From: JAZDEU01 sp043808545
GTDB taxonomy: Bacteria; Patescibacteriota; Patescibacteriia; JAZDEU01
Direction of reading: 5' to 3'
Length of the DNA stretch: 13,535 bases
Assembly: GCA_043808545.1 (NCBI GenBank)
Contig: JAZDEU010000008.1
Coordinates: forward strand, 1-13,535
The first letter of the stretch is position 1. Each line of letters begins with the position of its first letter. Both the position numbers and the translations under genes were made by a program. Of this stretch, positions 6,572 through 13,387 are shown one piece after another. The notes beneath the pieces were generated by a model. It saw only the letters and a list, made by a program, of their open reading frames with translations. It did no database searches and was not told the origin of the DNA.

Positions 6572-7381
6572 TTAAAACTTCAATTTCCCAACTTCCACTT
6601 CAATTTTTACGCCATCATCTATTTTTAAATTAATCGTCTGTTTTAAAACATTCCACCCTAAAACCGCGTATTCCTTTCCTTCGTATGTAACTTTAGAGCC
6701 TACCGAAGGAAGTTTAGCTGATAATTCTTTATACCCATCCTTTTCATAATTTAAACAGCACATAAGCCTTCCGCAAATGCCTGAAATTCTATCCGCTCCG
6801 CGATGGGATATTTGCTGAACTTCCGCGGCTTCCGAACCTACGCTCGCTAATTCCTTTAAAAATTTTTTGCAACAAAGATCGCGTCCGCAAACGCCTAAAT
6901 TCCCAGAAACTTTCGCCTCATCGCGGATTCCTATCTGATGCATTCTGATAGATTTTCTAAAACGCCTGTTAAGCATTTTAACTAACTCCCTAAAATCAAC
7001 TCTTCCCTCGGAAATAAAAGCAAAAATTATCCTTTGACCATCGTACGAAACATAAACATCAACAAGCTTCATCTCTAATTTCAAATTTCCTATGCATTCT
7101 CTGCAATATTCAAAATACTGACTCTTGTTTTCTTGCTGAGTTTTAAAATCCGCTAAATCGCTTTGATTCGCTTTTCTTTTTATAATGTTATTCTCGCCTT
7201 CTCCCAGATTTCCCCTTTTTTCTATCTCTTTTATATCTAAAATTTCTCCTAACTCGGGAGTATTGTTAAGGGTGTCTTCAATAATTACAAAATCACATTT
7301 TTTTATTTCGCCTAAATCTTCCTTTAACTCAAAAATCTGCGGAGAATCCCACTCTGTTATTTTAACTTCTGCTATACGCAT
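6572..7381 (-). CDS. ricT: PSP1 domain protein, RicT (YaaT) family
   Basis: In Bacillus, RicT (YaaT) works with RicA and RicF as an iron-sulfur-containing complex that guides RNase Y-dependent mRNA processing. The 269-residue protein has the PSP1 C-terminal domain, with the two characteristic cysteine signatures GVCGRDLCCKKF (Cys165, 170, 171) and SGICGRLMCCLNYE (Cys203, 208, 209). These are the likely cluster ligands. A lysine-rich linker (about 55-90) separates the N-terminal strands from the domain. An extra CxxC pair (Cys93, Cys96) lies near the domain start. The start ATG-Arg-Ile has no Shine-Dalgarno site. tRNA-Val lies 74 bases downstream. The partners RicA and RicF are not in this window, so the symbol is by family only. 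Confidence 0.87.
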   Translation of the reverse strand: MRIAEVKITEWDSPQIFELKEDLGEIKKCDFVIIEDTLNNTPELGEILDIKEIEKRGNLGEGENNIIKRKANQSDLADFKTQQENKSQYFEYCRECIGNLKLEMKLVDVYVSYDGQRIIFAFISEGRVDFRELVKMLNRRFRKSIRMHQIGIRDEAKVSGNLGVCGRDLCCKKFLKELASVGSEAAEVQQISHRGADRISGICGRLMCCLNYEKDGYKELSAKLPSVGSKVTYEGKEYAVLGWNVLKQTINLKIDDGVKIEVEVGKLKF

Positions 7382-7404
7382 ACAATAAACTCAAAACTTA
7401 ATAA

Positions 7405-7574
7405 AATTTTTAATTCTTAATTTTGTAATTTTTAAATAATTTTCTAATGTCTTAATTTATAATGCCGCAAACAATCTTTGTTTTAGAAAAATTTTTAATT
7501 TCTAATATTTCACTTGTTTAAAAATTAAAAATTCAAGCATTATTTAAAAATTGAAAATTATAAAATTAAAAATT
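7405..7574. repeat. 36-base imperfect inverted repeat between tsf and ricT
   Basis: The arms 7405-7440 and 7539-7574 pair over 36 bases. The outer 11 and inner 14 base pairs are perfect and the middle 11 are mismatched; the loop is about 98 bases with a further nested AT-only repeat. It fills the 228-base space after tsf. It may slow or end transcription of the rpsB-tsf unit, or be a degenerate mobile repeat. The sequence is almost pure A and T, which weakens the signal. Confidence 0.45.
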
Positions 7575-7609
7575 CTTTCTCGGTAATATTAAAATTTCTC
7601 TGCGATAAA

Positions 7610-8194
7610 TTAAATTTGGTATCTAGTAAACCGCCCAACCTCAATTTTTTCTCCAATCTTCGCTACCGCCTCCGCGATAATTTGCTCTACTTTCTTTTTA
7701 TCATCTCTGATAAAAGGCTGGTTTAATAAACAAACTTCCTCGTAATATTTAGCAACTTTTCCTGATAAAATTTTCTCAATCATATTCTCTGGTTTTCCTT
7801 CTTTTTTTAATTGCTCTCTGTAAACATCCATCTCCCTTTCTAAAACATCACTAGGGACATCTTCAGCTTTAACATATAGCGGTTGCGCGGCGGCAATATG
7901 CATAGCTAAAGTATGCGCTAAATCTTCAAATTCCTGATTGCGCGCGACAAAATCAGTTTCGCAATTAAGCTGCAATAAAACTCCGACTTTCCCGCCAGCA
8001 TGAATATAAGCATGAATAATGCCTTCTTTAGCTGTTCTTTCAGCGCTCTTTTTCGCCGCTTTTAATTCTCCTTTTTTTCTTAAATAATCAATCGCTTTCT
8101 CTACATCGCCCCCTGTTTCATCTAAAGCTTTTTTGCAATCTAACATCCCTAATCCGGTCATCTCTCTTAATTTTAATATTATTTGCGAGTCCAT
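7610..8194 (-). CDS. tsf: Elongation factor Ts (short form)
   Basis: EF-Ts releases GDP from EF-Tu so it can be reloaded with GTP. The 194-residue product opens with the UBA-like N-terminal domain (LREMTGLGMLDCKKALDE, residues 9-26), whose core contacts EF-Tu. TDFVARN (80-86) is the family signature that disrupts the Mg-binding site of EF-Tu. It has one core subdomain only, as in Thermus and many CPR genomes, against about 280 residues in E. coli. I chose the ATG at 8194 because it opens the conserved domain; the frame is open 11 codons further, but those encode a hydrophobic stretch not seen in the family. rpsB lies upstream on the same strand with a 101-base gap, the usual rpsB-tsf order. 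Confidence 0.95.
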   Translation of the reverse strand: MDSQIILKLREMTGLGMLDCKKALDETGGDVEKAIDYLRKKGELKAAKKSAERTAKEGIIHAYIHAGGKVGVLLQLNCETDFVARNQEFEDLAHTLAMHIAAAQPLYVKAEDVPSDVLEREMDVYREQLKKEGKPENMIEKILSGKVAKYYEEVCLLNQPFIRDDKKKVEQIIAEAVAKIGEKIEVGRFTRYQI

Positions 8195-8295
8195 ATTTCT
8201 CAAAAAAACAATAAAACAAAAAAACAAAAAACAATTATTTTGTTTATACTGCTTATTGCTAAAAATTAAATGTTCATTATTAAAATTTCTAATTT

Positions 8296-8994
8296 TTAAT
8301 TTTTAATTTCCTCTTTTTTTCCCTCATTTACCGCTTCCGCGACTAGGCGGGTAATAATTTCAATAGATTTCAGCGCGTCGTCATTCGCAGGGATCGGATA
8401 GTTTATATCGCTTAAATTAGAGTTAGTATCGCATATCGCAATTACGGGGATATGCATTTTTATAGCTTCTCTTATAGCTATTTTATCTTTTTTAGTATCA
8501 ACAACAAAAATTAAATCAGGCAATTTATTTAAATTTACAAGTCCGCCGACTAATCCTTCCAGCTTATCTATCTCTTTCTTAAACTTCATTTTTTCATGCT
8601 TTGTATATTTATCTAATTCTCCTTTTTCTAACTTATCTTTCAGATCAATATATTTTTTAATATTTTTCTTAAAAACCCCGTAGTTCGTAAAAAATCCTCC
8701 AATCCATCTATTCGCGATATACGGCATTTTGCATTCTTCCGCATATTTTTTTATCGCCTTTTGCGCCTGTTTTTTCGTACCGACAAAAAGAATAGTTTTA
8801 TTCTCTTCGCTTAATTTTTTTACAACATTTAAAGCTTCCTGCAATTTTTCAGCAGTCTGGTTTAAATCAAGAATGTTAATGCCCCCTCTAGTCGTATAAA
8901 TAAATGGAGCCATCTTAGGATGCCTTTTGGAGCTTTTGTGTCCAAAATGCATACCTGCTTTTAGCATCTCTGCTAATGTAGGAATTTTTGACAT
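8296..8994 (-). CDS. rpsB: 30S ribosomal protein S2
   Basis: S2 binds the back of the 30S head-body junction and is needed for S1 docking and start-site selection. The 232 residues show the family order: LKAGMHFGHKSSKRHPKMAP near the N-terminus, the nucleotide-fold core with LFVGTKKQAQ, NRWIGGFFTNY, an inserted coiled hairpin rich in Lys (about 105-150), then PDLIFVVDTKKDKIAIREA and PVIAICDTNSN. Length matches bacterial S2. The start has only a weak purine-rich AAGAAA upstream. It is the first gene of an rpsB-tsf unit with a leader of roughly 150 bases and a recognisable promoter. Confidence 0.97.
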   Translation of the reverse strand: MSKIPTLAEMLKAGMHFGHKSSKRHPKMAPFIYTTRGGINILDLNQTAEKLQEALNVVKKLSEENKTILFVGTKKQAQKAIKKYAEECKMPYIANRWIGGFFTNYGVFKKNIKKYIDLKDKLEKGELDKYTKHEKMKFKKEIDKLEGLVGGLVNLNKLPDLIFVVDTKKDKIAIREAIKMHIPVIAICDTNSNLSDINYPIPANDDALKSIEIITRLVAEAVNEGKKEEIKN

Positions 8995-9145
8995 ATTTCT
9001 TTTTTATGCAATACGCTCGTTAAGAGACGGCAAAAAATAAAAAATCTTGCTGTTTCTTAAGCAATTTGCCCTCTATCCCCTGTTTATTCCGCTAATTGCG
9101 AAACAAAGAAATAATAAAGAGGATATGTGGTTTTGTTTATAATGC
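8995..9145 (-). promoter_or_regulatory. Long 5' leader of rpsB with a possible stem
   Basis: From the predicted start near 9143 to the ATG there are about 150 untranslated bases. GCAATT (9061-9066) and AATTGC (9094-9099) form a short stem enclosing a G-rich minus-strand loop (GGGGATAGAGGG). S2 controls its own mRNA through the leader in several bacteria, so a regulatory RNA is plausible. This is inference from length and position only. Confidence 0.35.
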
Positions 9146-9149
9146 TTTT

Positions 9150-9178
9150 AAAATAACATATTCTGCTAAATATTGCAA
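9150..9178 (-). promoter_or_regulatory. Predicted promoter of the rpsB-tsf unit
   Basis: On the minus strand TTGCAA (9173-9178) and TATTTT (9150-9155) are exactly 17 bases apart, each matching consensus at 4 of 6 positions. This would separate rpsB-tsf transcription from the upstream membrane operon. Confidence 0.45.
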
Positions 9179-9249
9179 GAATTTAAAACAAAAATGCCTA
9201 TAATCCTTTTATTCTAGCTAACAAGAGAGGAAATGATCTCCCCCGCTTT

Positions 9250-9264
9250 GCAGGGCTACCCTGC
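9250..9264. repeat. Small GC-rich hairpin after the membrane operon
   Basis: GCAGGG and CCCTGC form a 6-bp stem with a 3-base loop, directly after the stop of the last gene of the operon. It is GC-rich in an AT-rich region. No T run follows on the minus strand, so it is at best a weak terminator or a 3'-end stabiliser. Confidence 0.45.
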
Positions 9265-9603
9265 CTATTTTAACAATAAAAGACAGCTGCCAAAAACAAG
9301 AAAAGGAATTAGCAATGCAGATACTATCCCGACAGCGATAAATCTTCTGCCTCTTTTAAAAAATATGACAGGCGCTGCAACAATAGCCGCTATCGGAATA
9401 AAATAAATTACCCAAACCATACTCGCGAAATAAAATAATAACGGCGCAAAACTAATGACAATTGAGTATAAAAACAATAAAATTATAATACCGAAAAATC
9501 CAATTAAAAAATCTTTCGCTTTTTTATCTTTTGAAGTATGATAATCATCTTTCTTAAAATTACTATGAATATTTTTTCCTTCTTGTTTTTTATTTTCTTC
9601 CAT
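9265..9603 (-). CDS. Small integral membrane protein, last gene of the lipid-enzyme operon
   Basis: A 112-residue protein with a charged, Lys- and His-rich N-terminus (1-31) and three predicted membrane segments (about 32-52, 57-82 and 87-111). A basic loop KRGRR (83-87) before the third segment should face the cytoplasm. No family is recognised and no catalytic motif is visible. Its ATG lies 14 bases inside the end of the Lgt-like gene, so it is translationally coupled and belongs to the same five-gene unit. It may be an accessory or scaffold subunit for the membrane enzymes encoded before it; this is inferred from position only. Confidence 0.6.
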   Translation of the reverse strand: MEENKKQEGKNIHSNFKKDDYHTSKDKKAKDFLIGFFGIIILLFLYSIVISFAPLLFYFASMVWVIYFIPIAAIVAAPVIFFKRGRRFIAVGIVSALLIPFLVFGSCLLLLK

Positions 9604-10372
9604 ATAATTTTAATTTAAAAATTAAATTTATAATATTATCCCTAATTAAATAAATAATAACACAGATTGAAATTATTTGAAATACGGTTAAACCTGCGAA
9701 AGCAACCGGTTCAACTCTTATAAATTCTATGAAAAATCTAAAAACAAAATAAGAAATCATTAATACTTTAAAAAGCTGTCCTGGTTTAATATCCTCTCTG
9801 TCTTTTATTTTTTCCAAATAAATAAACATAGCGAACATAAACAATGATTCATAAATCTGCGTAGGATGCCGTAAAACGCCATCACCGAAATTTACACCCC
9901 ATAGCAAAGAGGTTTGCTTACCGTAGCAACAACCGCGAAAAAAACAGCCTAGCCGACCGATAGAAACTCCGATAGCAATCGCTGGAGCAAATAAATTTCC
10001 TCTCTTTTCTTTTATTCCTAATACTTTTTTAGTTAAAATTGCGCCAATGGTTCCTCCAATCAGTCCCCCGACAATCGTCCGTCCGGAAAAAAATACTTCT
10101 AAATTATAAGAATTAGAAATGATATATCTGTAATCAATAGCCCATTGTAAAATCTTTGCTCCAAGTATCCCGCCCGCCAATGATCCGATAACTATGAAAA
10201 AACCATTTTCATTTAAACTTTTTTTGCGTTTTGCTTCATAAAAATAAACCGCGATGCCGACTAATAATCCTAGTAATACAAAAAAAGAATAAGAAGGAAC
10301 TTTAAAATTGCCAATATGAAATAAAATTGGTTTTATCCCCCAATTCTCAGGATGGTAATGATTATCAATCAT
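9590..10372 (-). CDS. Lgt-like membrane protein (prolipoprotein diacylglyceryl transferase family, variant active site)
   Basis: Classic Lgt transfers diacylglycerol from phosphatidylglycerol to the lipobox cysteine of prolipoproteins. This 260-residue multi-pass protein has the family outline: an N-terminal segment with FKVPSYSFFVLLG, TIVGGLIGG (99-107), GRLGCFFRGCCYG (139-151), RHPTQIYES (168-176) and FFIEFIRVEP (213-222). Key E. coli positions differ. His103 of the HGGLIG motif corresponds to Val101, Asn146 to Cys143 and Glu151 to Cys148, while Arg143 (Arg140 here) and the IEFxR arginine (Arg219) are kept. The GCCYG form is a recurring divergent branch of the family. I therefore do not assign the lgt symbol. 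The gene overlaps its upstream neighbour by 8 bases and its downstream one by 14. It could be a true Lgt with altered chemistry or act on another lipid or thiol acceptor. Confidence 0.8.
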   Translation of the reverse strand: MIDNHYHPENWGIKPILFHIGNFKVPSYSFFVLLGLLVGIAVYFYEAKRKKSLNENGFFIVIGSLAGGILGAKILQWAIDYRYIISNSYNLEVFFSGRTIVGGLIGGTIGAILTKKVLGIKEKRGNLFAPAIAIGVSIGRLGCFFRGCCYGKQTSLLWGVNFGDGVLRHPTQIYESLFMFAMFIYLEKIKDREDIKPGQLFKVLMISYFVFRFFIEFIRVEPVAFAGLTVFQIISICVIIYLIRDNIINLIFKLKLYGRK

Positions 10373-10811
10373 GCTTTTTTATAAATGCGCAACAATTTTC
10401 ATTTGTGGCGCATTCGTATAATTTTGAAGCTGGACAAAATCCAAGCGCTGAAATAGTTTTGAGAAGCGCGAAAATAAATACCGCAGTCCAGCCGATTTTC
10501 TCGTTTGCAAAATATAAAAAAAATAAGCAGATCAAACTAAAAATACTGCCCATACTATGGGCAAACCTCATTGCATGCTCATTTAAAATTTCATCTTTGG
10601 ATTTTTTTATTTTATTAAAAGTATAACCGTATAATAAAATCATCGGGGCTTTTTTGATTTTAAATATAGCCGACAATAAAAAAATTAAAAAAACAAGAAC
10701 AAGAATAAATTTGAGGTGTAAAATCAGCGACAGCCATATTAAAATAGCCATGCTATATCTGCAAAAAACAAAAGCTGCTTTTGGGACTGCTACCGGTTTA
10801 TATTTTTTCAT
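10365..10811 (-). CDS. DUF4395-like membrane protein
   Basis: A 148-residue protein with membrane segments around 18-30, 33-50, 86-102 and 106-122. Between them is a charged cytoplasmic loop with KSKDEILNEHAMRFAHSMGS, which resembles the conserved FA...lG stretch of DUF4395. The C-terminus carries a cysteine cluster, GFCPASKLYEC followed by ENCC (Cys126, 134, 140, 141), comparable to the GxCxxCxxY ending of that family. The function of DUF4395 is unknown; the cysteines suggest metal binding or thiol chemistry at the membrane surface. It starts within the stop of the methyltransferase gene (ATGA overlap) and ends 8 bases inside the Lgt-like gene, so all three are tightly coupled. Confidence 0.55.
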   Translation of the reverse strand: MKKYKPVAVPKAAFVFCRYSMAILIWLSLILHLKFILVLVFLIFLLSAIFKIKKAPMILLYGYTFNKIKKSKDEILNEHAMRFAHSMGSIFSLICLFFLYFANEKIGWTAVFIFALLKTISALGFCPASKLYECATNENCCAFIKKHD

Positions 10812-11446
10812 AATTTTTTTATTTTAGAGCCTGTCTTAGGGAAAAACATCCATGTTTTTATTTGATAATTTTTATAATTTTCAAATTCTCTAACAAGTAA
10901 ATTTTCTTCCTGTTTCGCCCTGTAATACATAAACGGAATAAAAATTAAGATATTCGCTAAAAACGCGGAAAAATTAGAATAAACTAAACTTGCGCCAAAA
11001 AACATCCAGATTATTGAAGCATAAAGAGGATGTCTGACAAAACTATAAACGCCATTTGAAACGAAATAATGATCTTTATAAATTTTTATTTGATTTGACC
11101 AATTTCTCCCTAAATTTATCCTGCCTTTTATGTTTACCGCGCAACCTATGATTAAAATTAATAGCCCCGCCGTCATTATGAAAAATTTTAACGGTAAAAA
11201 ATTAATATTTATTTTCCCGATGCTAAATCTGATCAAAATATAGAAAAATAAAAAAAATAAAAACATTGTCCCTGTTTCTACGATGCTTTTCTTCTCTTTT
11301 TTTACTGCGCTTCTTTTCTGGAACTCAACAAAATCTATTAGAACCGCGATAAAAATTAAAGATACGCAAAAAGAAGCAATTATATTACTAATCAAATAAA
11401 AAATTTTTTCAGGACTATCAAATAAAATATTAGAATTAAAAAGCAT
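10808..11446 (-). CDS. ICMT/PEMT-type membrane methyltransferase (isoprenylcysteine carboxyl methyltransferase family)
   Basis: This family uses S-adenosylmethionine to methylate membrane-embedded substrates: prenylcysteine carboxylates (ICMT/Ste14), phosphatidylethanolamine, or unknown lipids in bacteria. The 212 residues have several membrane segments (about 14-40, 58-76, 86-104, 139-175). The conserved C-terminal catalytic region follows: LGRNWSNQI (112-120), GVYSFVRHPLYA (132-143) with the diagnostic RHPxY, and YRAKQEENLL (175-184) with the Glu pair. The start is 3 bases after the upstream radical SAM stop, and that gene's last codons supply a Shine-Dalgarno AGGAAA about 6 bases before the ATG. 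The stop overlaps the next ATG. The true substrate is unknown; the context suggests a lipid tail or lipid-linked cysteine. Confidence 0.85.
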   Translation of the reverse strand: MLFNSNILFDSPEKIFYLISNIIASFCVSLIFIAVLIDFVEFQKRSAVKKEKKSIVETGTMFLFFLFFYILIRFSIGKININFLPLKFFIMTAGLLILIIGCAVNIKGRINLGRNWSNQIKIYKDHYFVSNGVYSFVRHPLYASIIWMFFGASLVYSNFSAFLANILIFIPFMYYRAKQEENLLVREFENYKNYQIKTWMFFPKTGSKIKKL

Positions 11447-11449
11447 ATT

Positions 11450-12823
11450 TTATTTCCTATATAAAATATTATAAGAAGAAAAAGGAATTTTTTTTAAATC
11501 GGGGGTGATAATATGTATGCATTCTTTTTTCATTGACTTCATATCAAAATTATAAGAATCAACAAATGAAGTAACGCTTATTCTGAAAGCATTTTCGTTT
11601 ATATATTCTATCTTATCTTTTTCTGACTTAAACAAATAACTGCCAGGTATAATTTTTTTAAATTTCTTTAATAATGATGAATAATTACAGCAACAATCGT
11701 TTGAAGAAAGCATATTTTTCGCTACATCCTTCAAGAAATCTTCAGGATCAAATTTAAAAGTATTTCTAATCACCGGCAAATAATTTTTAATATCTAAATC
11801 TCGCGTTAGAGGGATGAATGCGTCTCTTACTCTATACAAGTAAGTTATGGCGACCCTGTCAACATTGCACGGCAAGGGAATAAAATCATTTTTCTTGATC
11901 ATCCCATTTGTTTGCTTCTCAATATTGTTAATAATTCCAGTAATGGTAATCCTATTTTTTCTATAAACATCGCCAAGCCGTCCGAAAAAAGCTACGGGCT
12001 GAAAATTTATGCCTCGTATGTATTTTGTATTTATTCCAAATTCAACAATTTTTCCAATTTCTTGATCATTTATTCCTCTTTCAATTGTGGAAACAAGCGT
12101 AATTGGAATTTTATATTTAGCTAAATTTTTAATAGCTCTCATCTTTACTTCTAATAAATTTTTCCCGCGAAAATGTTTATATGTTTTTTCATCAAATCCG
12201 TCAAATTGAAAATAAATTTCAAAATTACCTTCAAATTGATTTAATTCTTTTACAAAATTCTCGTCTTCGGCTATTCGAAGTCCGTTAGTATTTAACATTA
12301 CATATTTTATCTTCTTTTTTCTCGCGAGTCTTATGATTTCAATAATATCAGGATGCGTTGTCGGCTCGCCTCCGCTGATTTGTAAAATTTCAGCATTGCC
12401 GAATTCAGAATCAAGAAAAAAATCTAACATTTTATCAATTTTTTCAAATTCTAGATGTTCGCCAACCCCGCTATTCGCATAGCATGCGGGGCATTTTAAA
12501 TCGCAATCTTTTGTTATTTCAATAAGTCCGATGCAGGTATGCTGCTCATGCTCCGGGCAAAGTCCGCAATCAAAAAGACAACCATTTTTTCGGATGGTTT
12601 GCGTTTTTGAAATTGAACCGGGTTTTGTATAAAGCATTCTGCTTAAATAATATTGAGCATCTTCTTCTAATATTTCCTCCTGCTCGCCATGTTCAAAATA
12701 ATATTTCAAGACGAAAATTTTATTATCTTTTAAAATAATTTTTGCGTCAACTCTTTTCATGCAAATCGGGCAAAGGCTTATTGTACTCTCAATAAATTGA
12801 TAATTCTTTTGATTATTAGACAT
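11450..12823 (-). CDS. Radical SAM protein of the tetraether-synthase-like (Tes/MJ0619) family
   Basis: Archaeal Tes joins two lipid tails by radical C-C bond formation; MJ0619 was earlier annotated as a pterin dimethyltransferase. Here the 457 residues show the same order. There is an N-terminal zinc-knuckle-like CPIC (Cys18, Cys21) and an EHGE motif, then GCLFDCGLCPEHEQHT (Cys82, 86, 89). The radical SAM cluster CDLKCPAC (Cys107, 111, 114) follows, then ISGGEP (149-154), NTNGLRIA and YFQFDG. A CCC (377-379) precedes the C-terminal motif CIHIITPD...IPFSSYN. The extra cysteines imply further Fe-S or Zn sites. I chose the ATG at 12823 because it follows the purine-rich AAAGAAAAAAT; an in-frame TTG lies 8 codons upstream. 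It heads a five-gene operon of membrane enzymes, so a lipid-tail substrate is more likely than a pterin, but this is inference. Confidence 0.82.
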   Translation of the reverse strand: MSNNQKNYQFIESTISLCPICMKRVDAKIILKDNKIFVLKYYFEHGEQEEILEEDAQYYLSRMLYTKPGSISKTQTIRKNGCLFDCGLCPEHEQHTCIGLIEITKDCDLKCPACYANSGVGEHLEFEKIDKMLDFFLDSEFGNAEILQISGGEPTTHPDIIEIIRLARKKKIKYVMLNTNGLRIAEDENFVKELNQFEGNFEIYFQFDGFDEKTYKHFRGKNLLEVKMRAIKNLAKYKIPITLVSTIERGINDQEIGKIVEFGINTKYIRGINFQPVAFFGRLGDVYRKNRITITGIINNIEKQTNGMIKKNDFIPLPCNVDRVAITYLYRVRDAFIPLTRDLDIKNYLPVIRNTFKFDPEDFLKDVAKNMLSSNDCCCNYSSLLKKFKKIIPGSYLFKSEKDKIEYINENAFRISVTSFVDSYNFDMKSMKKECIHIITPDLKKIPFSSYNILYRK

Positions 12824-12835
12824 GTTTATTTTTTC

Positions 12836-12848
12836 TTTGAACTTCAAA
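12836..12848. promoter_or_regulatory. Small palindrome upstream of the radical SAM operon
   Basis: TTTGAA and TTCAAA flank a single C, 12 bases before the chosen ATG. It could be an operator or part of a small hairpin affecting translation. It is short and AT-rich. Confidence 0.25.
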
Positions 12849-12881
12849 AGAGATAAAAATTAATTTCCTCTGAATTTTAAT

Positions 12882-12958
12882 TGGTCGGGCTGGCGGGATT
12901 TGAACCCGCGGCCTCGTCGTCCCGAACGACGCGCGCTAGCCAACTGCGCTACAGCCCG
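12882..12958 (-). tRNA. tRNA-Pro (anticodon CGG)
   Basis: On the minus strand the acceptor CGGGCTG pairs with CAGCCCG. The D arm is GCGC/GCGC and the anticodon stem CGTCG/CGACG holds the loop TTCGGGA with anticodon CGG. The T arm is GCGGG-TTCAAAT-CCCGC and the discriminator is A. The terminal CCA is encoded (12882-12884), unlike tRNA-Val here. It lies 58 bases upstream of the radical SAM gene on the same strand, so that operon may be read through from it. Confidence 0.96.
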
Positions 12959-13017
12959 AAAGTCAACAAAACAAAAAAACACCGCACAGTTATCTAATCA
13001 CATGGTCATTTCGTCCC

Positions 13018-13050
13018 GTCAGAGTCTCCTTGTAATCAAGGGACTCTGAC
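13018..13050. repeat. Hairpin related to the one near gyrA
   Basis: GTCAGAGTCTCCTTG (13018-13032) pairs with CAAGGGACTCTGAC (13037-13050) with one bulged base and a TAAT loop. Its AAGG-GA-CTCTGAC arm resembles AAGGAGTCTGAC of the hairpin at 3603-3644, which suggests one interspersed family. It is downstream of the toxin remnant and upstream of tRNA-Pro. The rest of 12959-13066 shows no gene. Confidence 0.6.
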
Positions 13051-13066
13051 GATCATTTAAACTAAC

Positions 13067-13387
13067 TTACAGCCGCTGTTCAATATACTGCCGAAAACTT
13101 AAAATCCTCTGCGCATCATCCGGCTTTATTAAAAATGGTAAAACATCTTTTGCTAATTCTTCCATCTTCAAATCACTCGCCGCATCTAATAATTTTTCTT
13201 TCAATTGTTTTTTATTTTTTATTTCCAATTTAAAATCCAAATATTCAAAATTAAAATCAGTTCTCCCAAGCAAATAAACCAAATCAAAAAAATCTCTTCC
13301 CTTTGCCCTTTTTCTTCCTAAAATAGCGCCGACTTTCTGCGATAAAATTATCTCAATAGGCGTTAATTTAAATGGGTCTTCTCCCAA
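13067..13387 (-). pseudogene. C-terminal remnant of an AbiEii/AbiGii-type nucleotidyltransferase toxin
   Basis: AbiEii-type toxins are nucleotidyltransferases of two-gene toxin-antitoxin/abortive-infection systems. The remaining roughly 100 residues hold the C-terminal helical part, with the family stretch LTPIEIILSQKVGAILGRKR followed by GRDFFDLVYLL, then a charged helix bundle and an ordinary C-terminus. The nucleotidyltransferase core (GSxxD-type motif) is missing. In frame, the sequence runs upstream only into ISL3 sequence and then a TGA. The only start in frame is a TTG (13385-13387) inside the presumed IS terminus, with no ribosome binding site. I read it as the 3' half of a toxin gene cut by the insertion sequence; the other half would lie beyond the right edge. 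The cognate AbiEi antitoxin is not seen. Confidence 0.65.

Noticed and set aside
8195..8227. An 11-codon N-terminal extension of EF-Ts
   Set aside because: It encodes a hydrophobic stretch absent from the family; the ATG at 8194 opens the conserved UBA-like domain.
10327..10626. A 99-codon plus-strand open frame across the Lgt-like and DUF4395-like genes
   Set aside because: It is antisense to two overlapping genes with clear family motifs and has no start signal.
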